Shown here one piece after another: positions 28,196 to 38,279 of a stretch of DNA of 40,123 nucleotides (positions are counted from its first letter, which is position 1; every line of letters starts with the position of its first letter). The translations under genes and the position numbers were made by a program. Origin of the DNA: Burkholderiales bacterium (GTDB lineage: Bacteria; Pseudomonadota; Gammaproteobacteria; Burkholderiales; Eutrophovitaceae); assembly GCA_030834275.1 (NCBI GenBank), contig JAURFP010000009.1:1-40123 (forward strand). The letters are read 5' to 3'. The notes under the pieces were generated by a model. That model worked only from the letters and a program-made list of their open reading frames with translations. It did no database searches and had not been told where the DNA came from.

Positions 28196-28254
28196 GCGCG
28201 AGATTTTTCTCACCGTTTGTTAATCAAAATTTCTAACTGTTTGAGGGATAAAAC

Positions 28255-29778
28255 ATGAATACGAACTTGGGTGCATGGGGCTGGGGATGGGTTGGTGTCT
28301 TCTTGGCTCTGTTTGTGGGTATAGGTTTTTATGCGATGCGGAAGACCAAAAGTGACGAGGATTTTGCGGTCGCTCGGAGTTCTTATGGTCCAGTTGTTCT
28401 GGCATTTGCATTCGCGGCAACGATTGCCAGTGGTGCAACGTTCATGAGTTTGCCGGGGATGGCGTTCTCGAAAGGATTCGCGGCTCTCTGGTATCCAGCA
28501 ACCTATCCAATCGCAATTTATTTGGGGATGTTACTTGCGATCAAGTTGATTAAAAGAGCGGGTGATCGATTTAAATCGAACTCGCTTCCAGAGTTCATGG
28601 GCCAGCGCTACAACAGTAACTTTCTGAGAATAGCGTTTGCACTCGTCTCGCTATTACTCGTGTATTACATCGCCGCACAGATCGTGGCTGCGGCAACCAT
28701 ATTCCAGGTCTTGTTGGGGCTCGAATATCAAACTGGTGTGTTGTTTAGCGTGGCGGTTATCGCGCTCTACATCGTAATGGGGGGAAGTCACGCCGACATC
28801 ATTACCGATGGTATCCAGGGTGTGATGATGGTATTGATTGCCCTAATCATCGGTATCATGTTTGTATTGGCAGTTGGATTCCCTGGGACGGGGCCTGCGG
28901 AAATTAACAACGCACTCGTTGCAGTTGACCCTAACATGGGTTGGGATACTTACTTCATCGAGGGCGACGCGTTATTCGGAAGTTTCTGGTTGGTTACACT
29001 GATCTTTATTGCGCACATTCCATTCGCGATGAATCCGCACATTGGAAAATTAGCTTTTGCACTGAAAGATCCGAAGCAAATTAGAACGTTCCTGTTGATT
29101 GCAATTCCAGTCGGGTCGATCCTTGGTTTCACAGTGCTCGGTGGCCTTCACGCCCGTGCATTAGTTGGTGAGGAAATTATTGCGGCGGGTCTCAAGCCAG
29201 ACGCAGCAATCCCTGTGTTGTTTACGCAGTTATTCCCGCCGTTCATTGCAGGTATGCTTGGTGTCGGAGTGCTGTCGGCAATCATGTCTACCTCTGATGG
29301 CTTATTCATTTCGATCGCAGTTATCTTTAGTAACGACCTTTATAAGAAGACCTTTGCGCCAATTATCCACAAAGATAAATCGCCAGCTCAGATAGAGAAG
29401 AATGCGCTAACAATATCGCGTGTAGCGATTATTCTTATCGGCGTCGTAGCGATCTGGTTAGCATGGACACCACCGAAATTCCTGGCGATTCTGCTTTGGA
29501 TCGGTGTTGGTGGGATATTGGCGGGTGCGTCTGGTCCGCTACTAGTGGGTTCGTTGTGGAGTCGGGCAACGAAGCCTGCCGCAATCATATCCTTCCTCGT
29601 GGGGGTACTTGGTTACGGTGGTTCTTACTTGTACTTGAAGTTCGTCAAGGAGATCAATCCAAATCCGTTCGAGGTTGCAGGTTACAGCATCATCGCCGCC
29701 TCGGTCGTGATGGTGGTTGTGAGTCTGCTGACAAAACCAATGCCTCAAGAGCACTTGGATCGGGTATTTAAATCGTAG
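28255..29778 (+). CDS. Sodium:solute symporter (SSS) family protein
   Basis: 507 aa multi-TM; ASGATFMSLPGMAFSKGFAALWYP, GGSHADIITDGIQGVMMV, LSAIMSTSDGLFISIAVIFSNDLYKK. Confidence 0.93.
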   Translation: MNTNLGAWGWGWVGVFLALFVGIGFYAMRKTKSDEDFAVARSSYGPVVLAFAFAATIASGATFMSLPGMAFSKGFAALWYPATYPIAIYLGMLLAIKLIKRAGDRFKSNSLPEFMGQRYNSNFLRIAFALVSLLLVYYIAAQIVAAATIFQVLLGLEYQTGVLFSVAVIALYIVMGGSHADIITDGIQGVMMVLIALIIGIMFVLAVGFPGTGPAEINNALVAVDPNMGWDTYFIEGDALFGSFWLVTLIFIAHIPFAMNPHIGKLAFALKDPKQIRTFLLIAIPVGSILGFTVLGGLHARALVGEEIIAAGLKPDAAIPVLFTQLFPPFIAGMLGVGVLSAIMSTSDGLFISIAVIFSNDLYKKTFAPIIHKDKSPAQIEKNALTISRVAIILIGVVAIWLAWTPPKFLAILLWIGVGGILAGASGPLLVGSLWSRATKPAAIISFLVGVLGYGGSYLYLKFVKEINPNPFEVAGYSIIAASVVMVVVSLLTKPMPQEHLDRVFKS

Positions 29779-29791
29779 TCTTAGTGTCATT

Positions 29792-29830
29792 AACCCTAGG
29801 TTCGTCTAATTGATGGACCTAGGGTTTTTT
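29792..29830 (+). terminator. Rho-independent terminator after symporter
   Basis: AACCCTAGGT ... ACCTAGGGTT 10-bp inverted repeat followed by TTTTAA. Confidence 0.88.
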
Positions 29831-29857
29831 AATCTCTAAAGAATAAGTAGGTTTCTT

Positions 29858-30619
29858 GTGTCCAGATTCAGGCTAGATAATCGTACAGCGCTCGTAACAG
29901 GTGCAGGCCAGGGCTTAGGTGCAGCGATATCGCTCGCTTTCGCTGAGGTTGGCGCGAAAGTTATTCTCCTAGGACGTACGGAGAAGTACTTAGCTGGCGT
30001 GACAGAACAAATCGCAAACAAAGGTGGGCTTGCAGAGTACATTGTTTGCGACGTCACTGACGATAAAAAGATTCGCTCTGCGATTGCTGGCCTTGCTGAG
30101 TTAGATATTGTGGTTAACAACGCGGGCACTAATTTTCCAGAGCCGTTTGTTAATGTTTCCGATGAGCATCTTGATTATATGCTCGACCTTAATGTTCGAG
30201 CATGTTTTATCGTGGCGCAGGCGTCTGTGCAACGCATGATGCAAGATGGCAATCGGAAGGAGAAGGGCGGATGTGTGATCAACATGTCATCTCAGATGGG
30301 ACATGTAGGTTCGCCAGATCGAACTGTTTATTGTATGACTAAGCACGCAGTCGAAGGGCTAACGAAGGCAATGGCGGTTGAGTTGGCGCCTGAAAACATT
30401 AGGGTCAACAGTATTGGTCCGACTTTCTCTGCGACACCGATGGTGCAACGAATTGTTGATACCCCAGAAAAAAGAGATTTTGTTCTCTCACGTATTCCAA
30501 TGGGTCGATTGGCAACGTTGGAGGATGTGGCGAATGCTGCGATTTATTTGGCTTCCAATGAGTCGGCGATGGTGACTGGAACCCATCTACTCGTTGATGG
30601 CGGGTGGACCGCTCAGTAA
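29858..30619 (+). CDS. SDR family oxidoreductase (gluconate 5-dehydrogenase-like)
   Basis: GTG start; TGAGQGLGAA, NNAG, YCMTKHAVEGL, LVDGGWTAQ. Confidence 0.9.
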   Translation: MSRFRLDNRTALVTGAGQGLGAAISLAFAEVGAKVILLGRTEKYLAGVTEQIANKGGLAEYIVCDVTDDKKIRSAIAGLAELDIVVNNAGTNFPEPFVNVSDEHLDYMLDLNVRACFIVAQASVQRMMQDGNRKEKGGCVINMSSQMGHVGSPDRTVYCMTKHAVEGLTKAMAVELAPENIRVNSIGPTFSATPMVQRIVDTPEKRDFVLSRIPMGRLATLEDVANAAIYLASNESAMVTGTHLLVDGGWTAQ

Positions 30620-30626
30620 TTTTTAT

Positions 30627-31490
30627 TTAGTTCTCTAGGAACGATAAAATTTTTGAGGTCACAATCTCGGGTTGCTCTTCTTGTATCCAGTGACCACAAT
30701 TGTCAATTACGCCACCAGTCACATTTTCAGAAACACGTTGCAGGGACTCGAGCGTTTCAATACCTCGACCGAACGAATTCCCGCCCCCCAATGCAAGAAC
30801 CGGCATCTTGAGTTTTCCATTTTTTTGCAAAAGCGCTTGATTGTGCGCGACGTCGTGATCGAGCGCACGGTAGTAAGAAAATCCTGATGTTAGTGTCCCA
30901 GGTTTTTTGTAGGTTCTAAGATATTCTTCTTGGTCTTTTTTCGGGATAACTCCGCCTTTATGGCCATAGTTTTCATAAAACCAACCAAAGTATATTTCTT
31001 CACGGCCGCTCACTAAGACCTCCGGTAGCTCCGCTGTTTGATGGAATGCATGATGCCATCGTCTCCCGTTTTGTGAGAATGTTCCGCTACCATCTCCTGG
31101 CACTGCTGTATCGAGCATCACGAGCTTCTTGACGTGGTCTGGGTGCTCAGACGCAAGAACAAACGCAACCGGTCCACCCCAATCATGCGCGATTAAGTAA
31201 TAAGCATCAGTCTTCAGATGATCGTGTACAAGCGTTCTAATATCTTCTGCGATATTCGCTTTTTCGTAACCATTTATTGATCTGGAGGTATCTCCTAAAC
31301 CTCTTAGGTCTGGAGCAATGATTGAATACTTCTTGGTAAGACTGGGGATAATTTTGTTCCAGCAATGCCAGCTTTGTGGCCATCCGTGGAGCAGAACTAG
31401 AGGGAAGCCCTCTCCTGCGGTGACAAAGTGAAGATCAAGATCCCTTATTTTTTCAACATGGTGTTTTAACATTTGCGATTCAGGAGCCAA
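30627..31490 (-). CDS. Alpha/beta hydrolase, epoxide hydrolase-like
   Basis: LLHGWPQSW (HGxP), AHDWGG nucleophile Asp, FSYYRA Tyr, GHWIQEEQPE catalytic His. Confidence 0.85.
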   Translation of the reverse strand: MAPESQMLKHHVEKIRDLDLHFVTAGEGFPLVLLHGWPQSWHCWNKIIPSLTKKYSIIAPDLRGLGDTSRSINGYEKANIAEDIRTLVHDHLKTDAYYLIAHDWGGPVAFVLASEHPDHVKKLVMLDTAVPGDGSGTFSQNGRRWHHAFHQTAELPEVLVSGREEIYFGWFYENYGHKGGVIPKKDQEEYLRTYKKPGTLTSGFSYYRALDHDVAHNQALLQKNGKLKMPVLALGGGNSFGRGIETLESLQRVSENVTGGVIDNCGHWIQEEQPEIVTSKILSFLEN

Positions 31491-32352
31491 AGAAAGTTAA
31501 AAGTTCTTGGGCGGTTTCTTCCGGTTGTTCTTCTGCAAGGTAGTGTCCGCAGTCAATTGCACGCCCACTAACATTAATCGCCCATGATCTCCAGATCGCC
31601 AACGTGTCGTACCATTTTTGTAGCTTTGCCTGTTTCCCCCATAGCGCTAAGAGCGGCACTTGAATTTTATTACCGCTCTCTTGATCCGCCCGATCGTGAT
31701 CACAGTCGACGGATGTCGCTGCCCTATAGTCTTCACAAATAGCTCTCACCGTTTCGGGGTTTCTGAAGCACTCTAAATAGTCCTCAACCGCCAGCGGATC
31801 GAAGAATTTACGAGGCACTCGATCGGTATGCCATCGCCAAAACCACTCAGGGTCTGCATTTATTAATGTCTCAGGCAGTGGTGTCGGTTGCGCAAGGAAA
31901 TACCAGTGGTAGTAACCAATCCCAAACTCTTGATTTGCACGCTGAAATGATTCGAGCGTGGGAATGATGTCCAACACTGCTATTTTTTTTACAACTTTCG
32001 GGTGGTCGAGCGCCATACGATAAGCCACTCTACCTCCTCGGTCATGTCCAGCCACAAAGAACGAGTCAAAACCCAGCTCGTGCATCACGGAGATTTGATG
32101 TTTTGCCATCTCTCTCTTGCTATAGAGCGCATGATCAGCGGTTGATTGCGGCTTAGAACTTTTACCATAGCCAGTTAAATCAGTCGCTACGATTTTGAAA
32201 TACTTACTAAGTTTTGGAGCAACAAGATGCCACATTACATGCGTTTGTGGATTTCCATGGAGTAGAAGTAGGGGAGGTCCTTCTCCCCCTACTCGAGCAC
32301 GTATTTGGGCTCCCTCAACATCAATCGTTTTTAAAGTGAAGCCTTCAAACAT
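31480..32352 (-). CDS. Alpha/beta hydrolase, haloacetate (fluoroacetate) dehalogenase-like
   Basis: LLLHGNPQTHVMW, VAGHDRGGRVAYRMALDHP, AVLDIIPT, GYYHWYFLAQPTPLPE, CEDYRAATSVD, GHYLAEEQPEE. Confidence 0.8.
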   Translation of the reverse strand: MFEGFTLKTIDVEGAQIRARVGGEGPPLLLLHGNPQTHVMWHLVAPKLSKYFKIVATDLTGYGKSSKPQSTADHALYSKREMAKHQISVMHELGFDSFFVAGHDRGGRVAYRMALDHPKVVKKIAVLDIIPTLESFQRANQEFGIGYYHWYFLAQPTPLPETLINADPEWFWRWHTDRVPRKFFDPLAVEDYLECFRNPETVRAICEDYRAATSVDCDHDRADQESGNKIQVPLLALWGKQAKLQKWYDTLAIWRSWAINVSGRAIDCGHYLAEEQPEETAQELLTFFGS

Positions 32353-32357
32353 AGTAC

Positions 32358-33410
32358 TTATGACGGAATGATCACGCCTTTGCCTGATGTCTGCTTGTCA
32401 AATAACTCGTACGCTTCCCTCGCTTGATCTAATTTCCACTCGTGCGTAAATAAGGCATCAAGAGATATTTCTTTATCAGCAACGTACTCTGCGCATTTTG
32501 CTTGACCGACACTCGAGAATGTCCAGGAACCAATGATGGTGACTTGTCTTCGAAGCATATCGTTACTAACGTTTAACGTAACTGTATCTCCCTCGCCAAC
32601 AAAGCAGGCTTTACCCCAGGTACGAACGCATTGCACCGCCTGAGCACGTGCGAGTGGTGAGGATGAGCAATCCATTGATGCGTGGGCCCCGCGTCCATGC
32701 GTTGCATCTCGAATGGCCTGCACTACATTTTCTGTTGTTTTTGGGTTGATCAGCACATCCGCGCCAAATTCTTTCGCACGCTGTAATCGCTCATCTTCGG
32801 TATCAAGTGCAATTACCCTCGCGCCCATTTGAGAAGCAAGAAGGGTGGCTGATAATCCAACAGGTCCCTGACCAAACACGGCAATCGTTTGATCCCCCGA
32901 GATCTCTAAACGGTGAAGTGCTCCCCAGGCGGTACCAGTACCACAAGATATCGCGGCGCCCGCTTTGAACGATAATTCCTCAGGTAGTGCCACCAAGGTT
33001 CTCGCTGGACACTTCATGTATTTCGCGTGAGCGCCATGGCCGGTTGCACCGTAAACCTCTTTCACGCCATCAACGCAAAGTTGCATCCAGCCGGTCGAGC
33101 AGTGTTCGCAGTGCCCACAACCTCGGTAGTGGTGCTGCATCACGCGCATACCTTCGTAAGCGACTTCTTTCGGTACACCTTCACCAACGGCAGCAACAAC
33201 TCCACAAGGTTCGTGCCCTGCGATGATTGGGCCGTCGAGATCGCCTAGACCGAGAGACGATGCACCTCCCTCAGCGCGATAAAACTTCAAGTCACTACCA
33301 CACATACCTGACGCTTTAATTTCCAACACGACCTCACCTGGACCAGGAGTTGGGTCTGCAAATTCCATAATTTCCAGTTGTCGGCTACCGGGGAAAACAA
33401 TACCTTTCAT
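32358..33410 (-). CDS. Zinc-dependent alcohol dehydrogenase (MDR, threonine/sorbitol DH-like)
   Basis: MCGSDLKFYR, GHEPCGVV, GCGHCEHCSTGWMQLC, VFGQGPVGLSATLLASQMGARVIALD. Confidence 0.92.
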   Translation of the reverse strand: MKGIVFPGSRQLEIMEFADPTPGPGEVVLEIKASGMCGSDLKFYRAEGGASSLGLGDLDGPIIAGHEPCGVVAAVGEGVPKEVAYEGMRVMQHHYRGCGHCEHCSTGWMQLCVDGVKEVYGATGHGAHAKYMKCPARTLVALPEELSFKAGAAISCGTGTAWGALHRLEISGDQTIAVFGQGPVGLSATLLASQMGARVIALDTEDERLQRAKEFGADVLINPKTTENVVQAIRDATHGRGAHASMDCSSSPLARAQAVQCVRTWGKACFVGEGDTVTLNVSNDMLRRQVTIIGSWTFSSVGQAKCAEYVADKEISLDALFTHEWKLDQAREAYELFDKQTSGKGVIIPS

Positions 33411-33437
33411 CTCAACTCTCCCTAAAGATTTTTATTT

Positions 33438-34928
33438 TTATTTCAAAACGAATGGGTTGCCGGTTTTGGCCCCAGTGTTGATCCAAACACTCTTCGTTTG
33501 TAAGTACTGATAAATTGCTTCGATACCACTTTCGCGACCAATGCCCGAATCTTTGTATCCACCAAATGGAGACATGTAGCTAACCGCTCTGTAGGTATTG
33601 ACCCAAACGGTTCCCGCCTGAATTTTTTCAGACATTCGAATGGCTCGGCCAATATCACTCGTCCATACGCCTGAACCTAATCCGAAGCGAATGTCATTTG
33701 CAATTCGTGAAGCCTCATCCTCGTCTTTAAATTTAATGACGGACAATACCGGGCCAAATACTTCTTCCTGCGCGATTCGCATATCGTTTGTGACACCCGT
33801 AAAAACGGTTGGCTCGACGAACCAGCCATCACCACACTCTGGTCGCGTGGCGGGCCCACCACCAAGCGCTAAATTCGCACCCTCAGTTTTTGCGATATCG
33901 ATATAACTAAGAATCTTGTCGTACTGTGGTCGAGTGGTAACAGGTCCAACCTGAGTTTCCATACTCATTGGATTTCCCATTTTTGCGGTCTTGGCGAGCG
34001 CTAACAGTCGATCCATAAATTCGTCGTGAATGCTTTCTTGGAGTAACAGACGTGATCCAGCAATACAAGTCTGACCGGTAGCAGCAAAAATTCCAGAAAC
34101 TGCACCATTCACCGCATCCTCTAAGTTAGCGTCATCGAACACGATATTCGGTGACTTTCCGCCGAGCTCAAGTGTGACCCGCTTAAACGTTTTTGCTGCC
34201 ACTTCGTTAATTGCTCGGCCGGTGGCGTCTGAACCAGTAAACGCAACTTTTCTAACCAGTGGATGCGATGTGAGTGGCGCCCCTACGTCTTTCCCAAATC
34301 CGGTCACTACGTTCACTACCCCCTTCGGAAAACCTGCCTCCTCGACTAACTTCACAAACTCCAACGTAGAGGCTGACGTAAATTCGGATGGTTTAATCAC
34401 AACGGTACAGCCAGCCGCAAGCGCAGGGGCGAGTTTCCATGCGAGCAGCAGTAACGGTGAATTCCAAGCGGTAATAGCGGCAACAACGCCGATCGGTTCA
34501 TGACGCGTAAAGTTGAAGTAACCTTTTTTGTCCAGCGGAATAACCGACCCCTCGATTTTGTCAGCTAGGCCACCAAAGTAGTAATACCACTGTGGGACGT
34601 AATTGACCTGTCCCTGCATTTCAGCAATAAGTTTTCCGTTATCCTGAACTTCCATTTCCGCGAGTTTCTTCGCGTCTCTTGCGATTAGGTCACCCAATCT
34701 GTGAACCAACATTCCACGTTGACTCGCGGTCAGCTCCGCCCAGTCACCAGAGGTGAAAGCTCGGTGCGCAGCTTTGACCGCTCTATCAACGTCCTCTGGG
34801 CCACCCTCAGCAACTTGCGACCATACCTTTCCTGTGAATGGGTAGTAGCTATCAAAGTATTTTCCTGATGCTGCCTCAACAAACTCTCCATCGATATACA
34901 TCTTGAACTTCTGCATCGAACTCTCCAT
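33438..34928 (-). CDS. Aldehyde dehydrogenase
   Basis: ITAWNSPLLLLAWKLAPALAAGCTVVIKPSE, LELGGKSPNIVFDDA, TGQTCIAGSRLLL, EEVFGPVLSVI. Confidence 0.93.
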   Translation of the reverse strand: MESSMQKFKMYIDGEFVEAASGKYFDSYYPFTGKVWSQVAEGGPEDVDRAVKAAHRAFTSGDWAELTASQRGMLVHRLGDLIARDAKKLAEMEVQDNGKLIAEMQGQVNYVPQWYYYFGGLADKIEGSVIPLDKKGYFNFTRHEPIGVVAAITAWNSPLLLLAWKLAPALAAGCTVVIKPSEFTSASTLEFVKLVEEAGFPKGVVNVVTGFGKDVGAPLTSHPLVRKVAFTGSDATGRAINEVAAKTFKRVTLELGGKSPNIVFDDANLEDAVNGAVSGIFAATGQTCIAGSRLLLQESIHDEFMDRLLALAKTAKMGNPMSMETQVGPVTTRPQYDKILSYIDIAKTEGANLALGGGPATRPECGDGWFVEPTVFTGVTNDMRIAQEEVFGPVLSVIKFKDEDEASRIANDIRFGLGSGVWTSDIGRAIRMSEKIQAGTVWVNTYRAVSYMSPFGGYKDSGIGRESGIEAIYQYLQTKSVWINTGAKTGNPFVLK

Positions 34929-34947
34929 TTATAAAATTAGTAGTGTT

Positions 34948-35874
34948 TTAGCGAACACCCATTTGTTTTTCTTTATTTCTTACCAAAGCACTTATCGCAG
35001 TGTTAAAAGGTGCCTCGACTCCAACACTTTTTCCTGCGACTGGTATCGCTCCATTGATCGCATCGATTTCGGACATTCTGCCAGCCATATGATCCAAGAG
35101 CATCGAAGGGCGCGCCTTCGGGATCTTAGATCCGAAATTTTGTACGTAAGCCACCGGATCATCGATTCGCACATTAATCTTTTTCGCAATAGCTACGTTG
35201 TAGGCTTCTATTGCGCAGTTGGATGCGCAAAGCCAGGCATCCTGGTCGTTCATTACTTCCTCAATTGTGAGGTTGGTCATCGTGCAAGTTCCGGAAAAAC
35301 AAACATTACAAATAAGTTTTTCCCAAATAAGTTGGTCAATGTCATCAAAACATTCAACTTTAAATCCACCAGATTCCCAGACTGACGCAATTAACTTCAA
35401 TCGATCCGATATGGGTCCAGAGAACTCTCCAAGTCGCACGAGTTCCCACCCATTGTGGTGTGCATAGCCCGGTTCTTTAATCGAGGCTCCAAAACCTCCG
35501 ACGACACCTACCAAGACTTTATCTTGTCCCAAAATGTCAGCAGCAACATTCGGCCCACCCAGTCCATTTTGTATCGATAGTACGTGGGTGTTTTCTCCAA
35601 CAATCGCTTGCGCAGATCTTGCTGCTTTATCAACATGCATCGCTTTGGTCGCGATGATGACCAGATCACAAACCCCCGCATCTTCTGCTTTTGTGGAGGC
35701 ATTAATTTTTGTAACTCTCGAGCCAGACGCCCCTTCAAGCCGTAAACCATTTTTTCTGATGGCGTTGACGTGATCTTCCCAAGAGTCAATCGCCCAAACT
35801 TCGTGCCCCGCATCCCCAAGAAGTGCAGCGTAAACACTCCCCATAGCTCCACAGCCAACAATTGCTACTTTCAT
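34948..35874 (-). CDS. Ketopantoate reductase (PanE/ApbA) family protein
   Basis: MKVAIVGCGAMGSVYAALLGDAGHEVW, LSIQNGLGG, WEKLICNVCFSG, SMLLDHMAGRMSEIDAINGAI. Confidence 0.9.
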   Translation of the reverse strand: MKVAIVGCGAMGSVYAALLGDAGHEVWAIDSWEDHVNAIRKNGLRLEGASGSRVTKINASTKAEDAGVCDLVIIATKAMHVDKAARSAQAIVGENTHVLSIQNGLGGPNVAADILGQDKVLVGVVGGFGASIKEPGYAHHNGWELVRLGEFSGPISDRLKLIASVWESGGFKVECFDDIDQLIWEKLICNVCFSGTCTMTNLTIEEVMNDQDAWLCASNCAIEAYNVAIAKKINVRIDDPVAYVQNFGSKIPKARPSMLLDHMAGRMSEIDAINGAIPVAGKSVGVEAPFNTAISALVRNKEKQMGVR

Positions 35875-35930
35875 TTTTCCCTCGATGTATTTTTACTCTT
35901 TATGTCGTGCCCTACGTAAGGGCGTGGTTC

Positions 35931-36257
35931 CTACGTATTTTTTGTGTAGATCTCTACGCAGTTCCCCTCAGGGTCAAAAACTTGAAAGGATGAAAATTCA
36001 GGACCGACTTTGAGGGGTCGATCGAACCGTGATCTCCAGTCTTCCAGTGCGACCATGTTTGGTACCCTGAAGCCGATATGGAGCACATCGGGTCGGTTTA
36101 TAGGTTCCCCTTCTTGGAATGCAATGAGTACGCCAGGGCCTCGTACAACGTGTTTTTCTGCCGTTAAATCAAATGTATCGGCATACCACTTGGCTAAATC
36201 ATTGGGACTTTTTGAAGGCACGTTTACGTGCTCTAGGCAAAAATCAGACACTTTCAT
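35931..36257 (-). CDS. VOC (glyoxalase/bleomycin resistance) superfamily protein
   Basis: LEHVNVPSKSPNDLAKWYADTFDL, HIGFRVPNM, FQVFDPEGNCVEIY. Confidence 0.88.
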   Translation of the reverse strand: MKVSDFCLEHVNVPSKSPNDLAKWYADTFDLTAEKHVVRGPGVLIAFQEGEPINRPDVLHIGFRVPNMVALEDWRSRFDRPLKVGPEFSSFQVFDPEGNCVEIYTKNT

Positions 36258-36434
36258 TTCCTGTTTGGTTAACGTTTAATTCGATTAAGCCTTGCGCGCT
36301 TTTGGGGCACTCAACTTACGTATTTCTGCGCTACTTTCTCAAGTTGATAATGTTACAACGAACCGCACAATATTGCCGAAAAACTCCTGTTCGTTTTGCT
36401 CTGTGTAACTCTTTGAAAGTTTCTCTGATACGAC

Positions 36435-37226
36435 CTAGTCGAATCGTGGTTGTCTCTTTTCAAGAAATGCTACGACCGCTTCCTCGTGAGCGGGCATCTT
36501 TTGGGCAATGGCTTGTAAGTTCGCGGATAGTTCTAGAAGGCTTTCCAAGTCCAATTTCTGCCCTTCGCGCAACAGTCGTTTCGTCATCCTGAGAACTGCC
36601 CCGGGATTTTTGGATATTTCTTGCGCTAGTTTTATCGTACTTGGCATTAGCGCTCCTGCTTCCACTACCGAAGAGACTAGACCGATGCGTAGCGCCTCTT
36701 CAGCGTTAATTTGTGCGCCAGTAAAACTTAGCTCCGATGCTTTTGACATACCCACTACTCTTGGTAAAAACCATGCGCCTCCATCGCCTGGGATGATGCC
36801 AACCTTGATAAAACTTTCAGCGAAGATCGCTTGCTCTGATGCGATTCGTATATCGCACATGCAAGATAGGTCACAGCCTGCACCAATCGCTGGACCATTT
36901 ACAGCCGCAATTGTTGGAATCTCCAGTCGATACAGTGCCAATGGTATACGTTGTATCCCCTCGCGATAACTCCGCCTGATCTCGTCAGATGAAAGATCGT
37001 CATCAATAATTTTTTTCATATCTTTCAGATTCCCGCCGGCAGAGAATGCCGAACCAGCCCCCGTGATAATTGCGACTTTTATTTGCTTATTTTTGTTGAT
37101 CATGTCGCAAGCAGATACGAATTCATCTGCTGCACTGTTTCCAGTTAAGGCGTTTCGCGTTTCAGGTTCGTTCATTGTTAGAGTAACAATCGATCCATCA
37201 ATCTGAGTATCAAGAAATTTAGCCAT
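36435..37226 (-). CDS. Enoyl-CoA hydratase/isomerase (crotonase) family protein
   Basis: SAFSAGGNLKDM oxyanion region, AAVNGPAIGAGCDLSCMCDIRIASEQAIFAESFIKVGIIPGDGGAWFLPR. Confidence 0.92.
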   Translation of the reverse strand: MAKFLDTQIDGSIVTLTMNEPETRNALTGNSAADEFVSACDMINKNKQIKVAIITGAGSAFSAGGNLKDMKKIIDDDLSSDEIRRSYREGIQRIPLALYRLEIPTIAAVNGPAIGAGCDLSCMCDIRIASEQAIFAESFIKVGIIPGDGGAWFLPRVVGMSKASELSFTGAQINAEEALRIGLVSSVVEAGALMPSTIKLAQEISKNPGAVLRMTKRLLREGQKLDLESLLELSANLQAIAQKMPAHEEAVVAFLEKRQPRFD

Positions 37227-37265
37227 AGCGTTAAGTATTTAATTGTTATTTTGAGATGAATGAGT

Positions 37266-38279
37266 TTAGAGATTAGTGGTAATAAACTCAGAGAAGTTTT
37301 TAGTTTGACCTCCAAGCAGATATTTTCCAATCCGTTTATTCCAAAAGCTCTCTGATCCAAAATCAGTTTTCCAATCAATGAGTGCGCGGGTAAATCGTTG
37401 AAGTGAGTATTCTTCGGTGATGCCAATTGCACCGTGAACCGCATGTGCGATCTTCAATGACTTTTCGGCAGCTTGACTAGTTCGTGCCTTCGCGACGCCA
37501 GAGAGGAGGGGGTGTGGAACCTCGAGACTTTCCATACAAGCGTATTGCGTTATCGCGTTCGCCGCAGATATCTCCTCCGCCATCACGCTGAGTTGTTGCT
37601 GAATGGCTTGAAACTTAGAAATTTGTTTCCCAAATTGAGATCGTTGCTTCGAGTATTCCAGGGTAATTTCAAGAATTCTATTTAGCGACCCCGTCATCGT
37701 GCACGCGGTTACCAGCGCGGCCGCCTCTAACCAGGGATACGAAAAATCTATTTTCTCTCCGAAACTATGAGGGTTCGACCAAGTAAGATTTCTGTGGCTG
37801 CTGCTCGGTAGCGACAGATCCTCTTGATCGGCATCGTTCTTCGGAAGGAGCCGGGGTGACCAAGTTGGATCGAGCGGGTCAATCACGACAAAATATTCCG
37901 CACTACTTCCAAATGCAGCGCTTCTGCATCGAAGGGTGTTCTCGTCGGAGTCGACGGATCGTAACGCTATTGATATCGGAAGATTTTTTGTTTCGCTAGT
38001 CAATTTTTTTTCGATTAAACCAGAAATGAGCATTGACAAGCCAAGAGGAATTTCTGGTGCGTTAGCTCCAGATTCTACCCAGAACGCTTGCATGTCGGGA
38101 ATCGCTAATCCCGCCCCCCCAGCGTTCTCGTTAGCCATGATTCCAAGGAATCCAGAATCAACAATTTTCTGCCACGCAGTTGAACCATTTTCCCCGTCAG
38201 TTGTGGACGTAAAGGGGTGACTAGATAAGCTCTCAAGTAGATCGCTAAAACCTTCAAGTAATGCTTTATTGTCGTTCAT
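37266..38279 (-). CDS. Acyl-CoA dehydrogenase-like subunit (short, C-terminal-type motifs)
   Basis: YSKQRSQFGKQISKFQAIQQQLSVMAEEI (C-terminal FAD motif), HAVHGAIGITEEYSLQRF; lacks the EPxSGSD loop. Confidence 0.85.
   Translation of the reverse strand: MNDNKALLEGFSDLLESLSSHPFTSTTDGENGSTAWQKIVDSGFLGIMANENAGGAGLAIPDMQAFWVESGANAPEIPLGLSMLISGLIEKKLTSETKNLPISIALRSVDSDENTLRCRSAAFGSSAEYFVVIDPLDPTWSPRLLPKNDADQEDLSLPSSSHRNLTWSNPHSFGEKIDFSYPWLEAAALVTACTMTGSLNRILEITLEYSKQRSQFGKQISKFQAIQQQLSVMAEEISAANAITQYACMESLEVPHPLLSGVAKARTSQAAEKSLKIAHAVHGAIGITEEYSLQRFTRALIDWKTDFGSESFWNKRIGKYLLGGQTKNFSEFITTNL

Noticed and set aside
35909-35940. Small hairpin GCCCTACGTAAGGGC near the VOC/PanE-like gap
   Set aside because: Only about 5 bp of stem and no T-run in the transcribed direction; could be chance.
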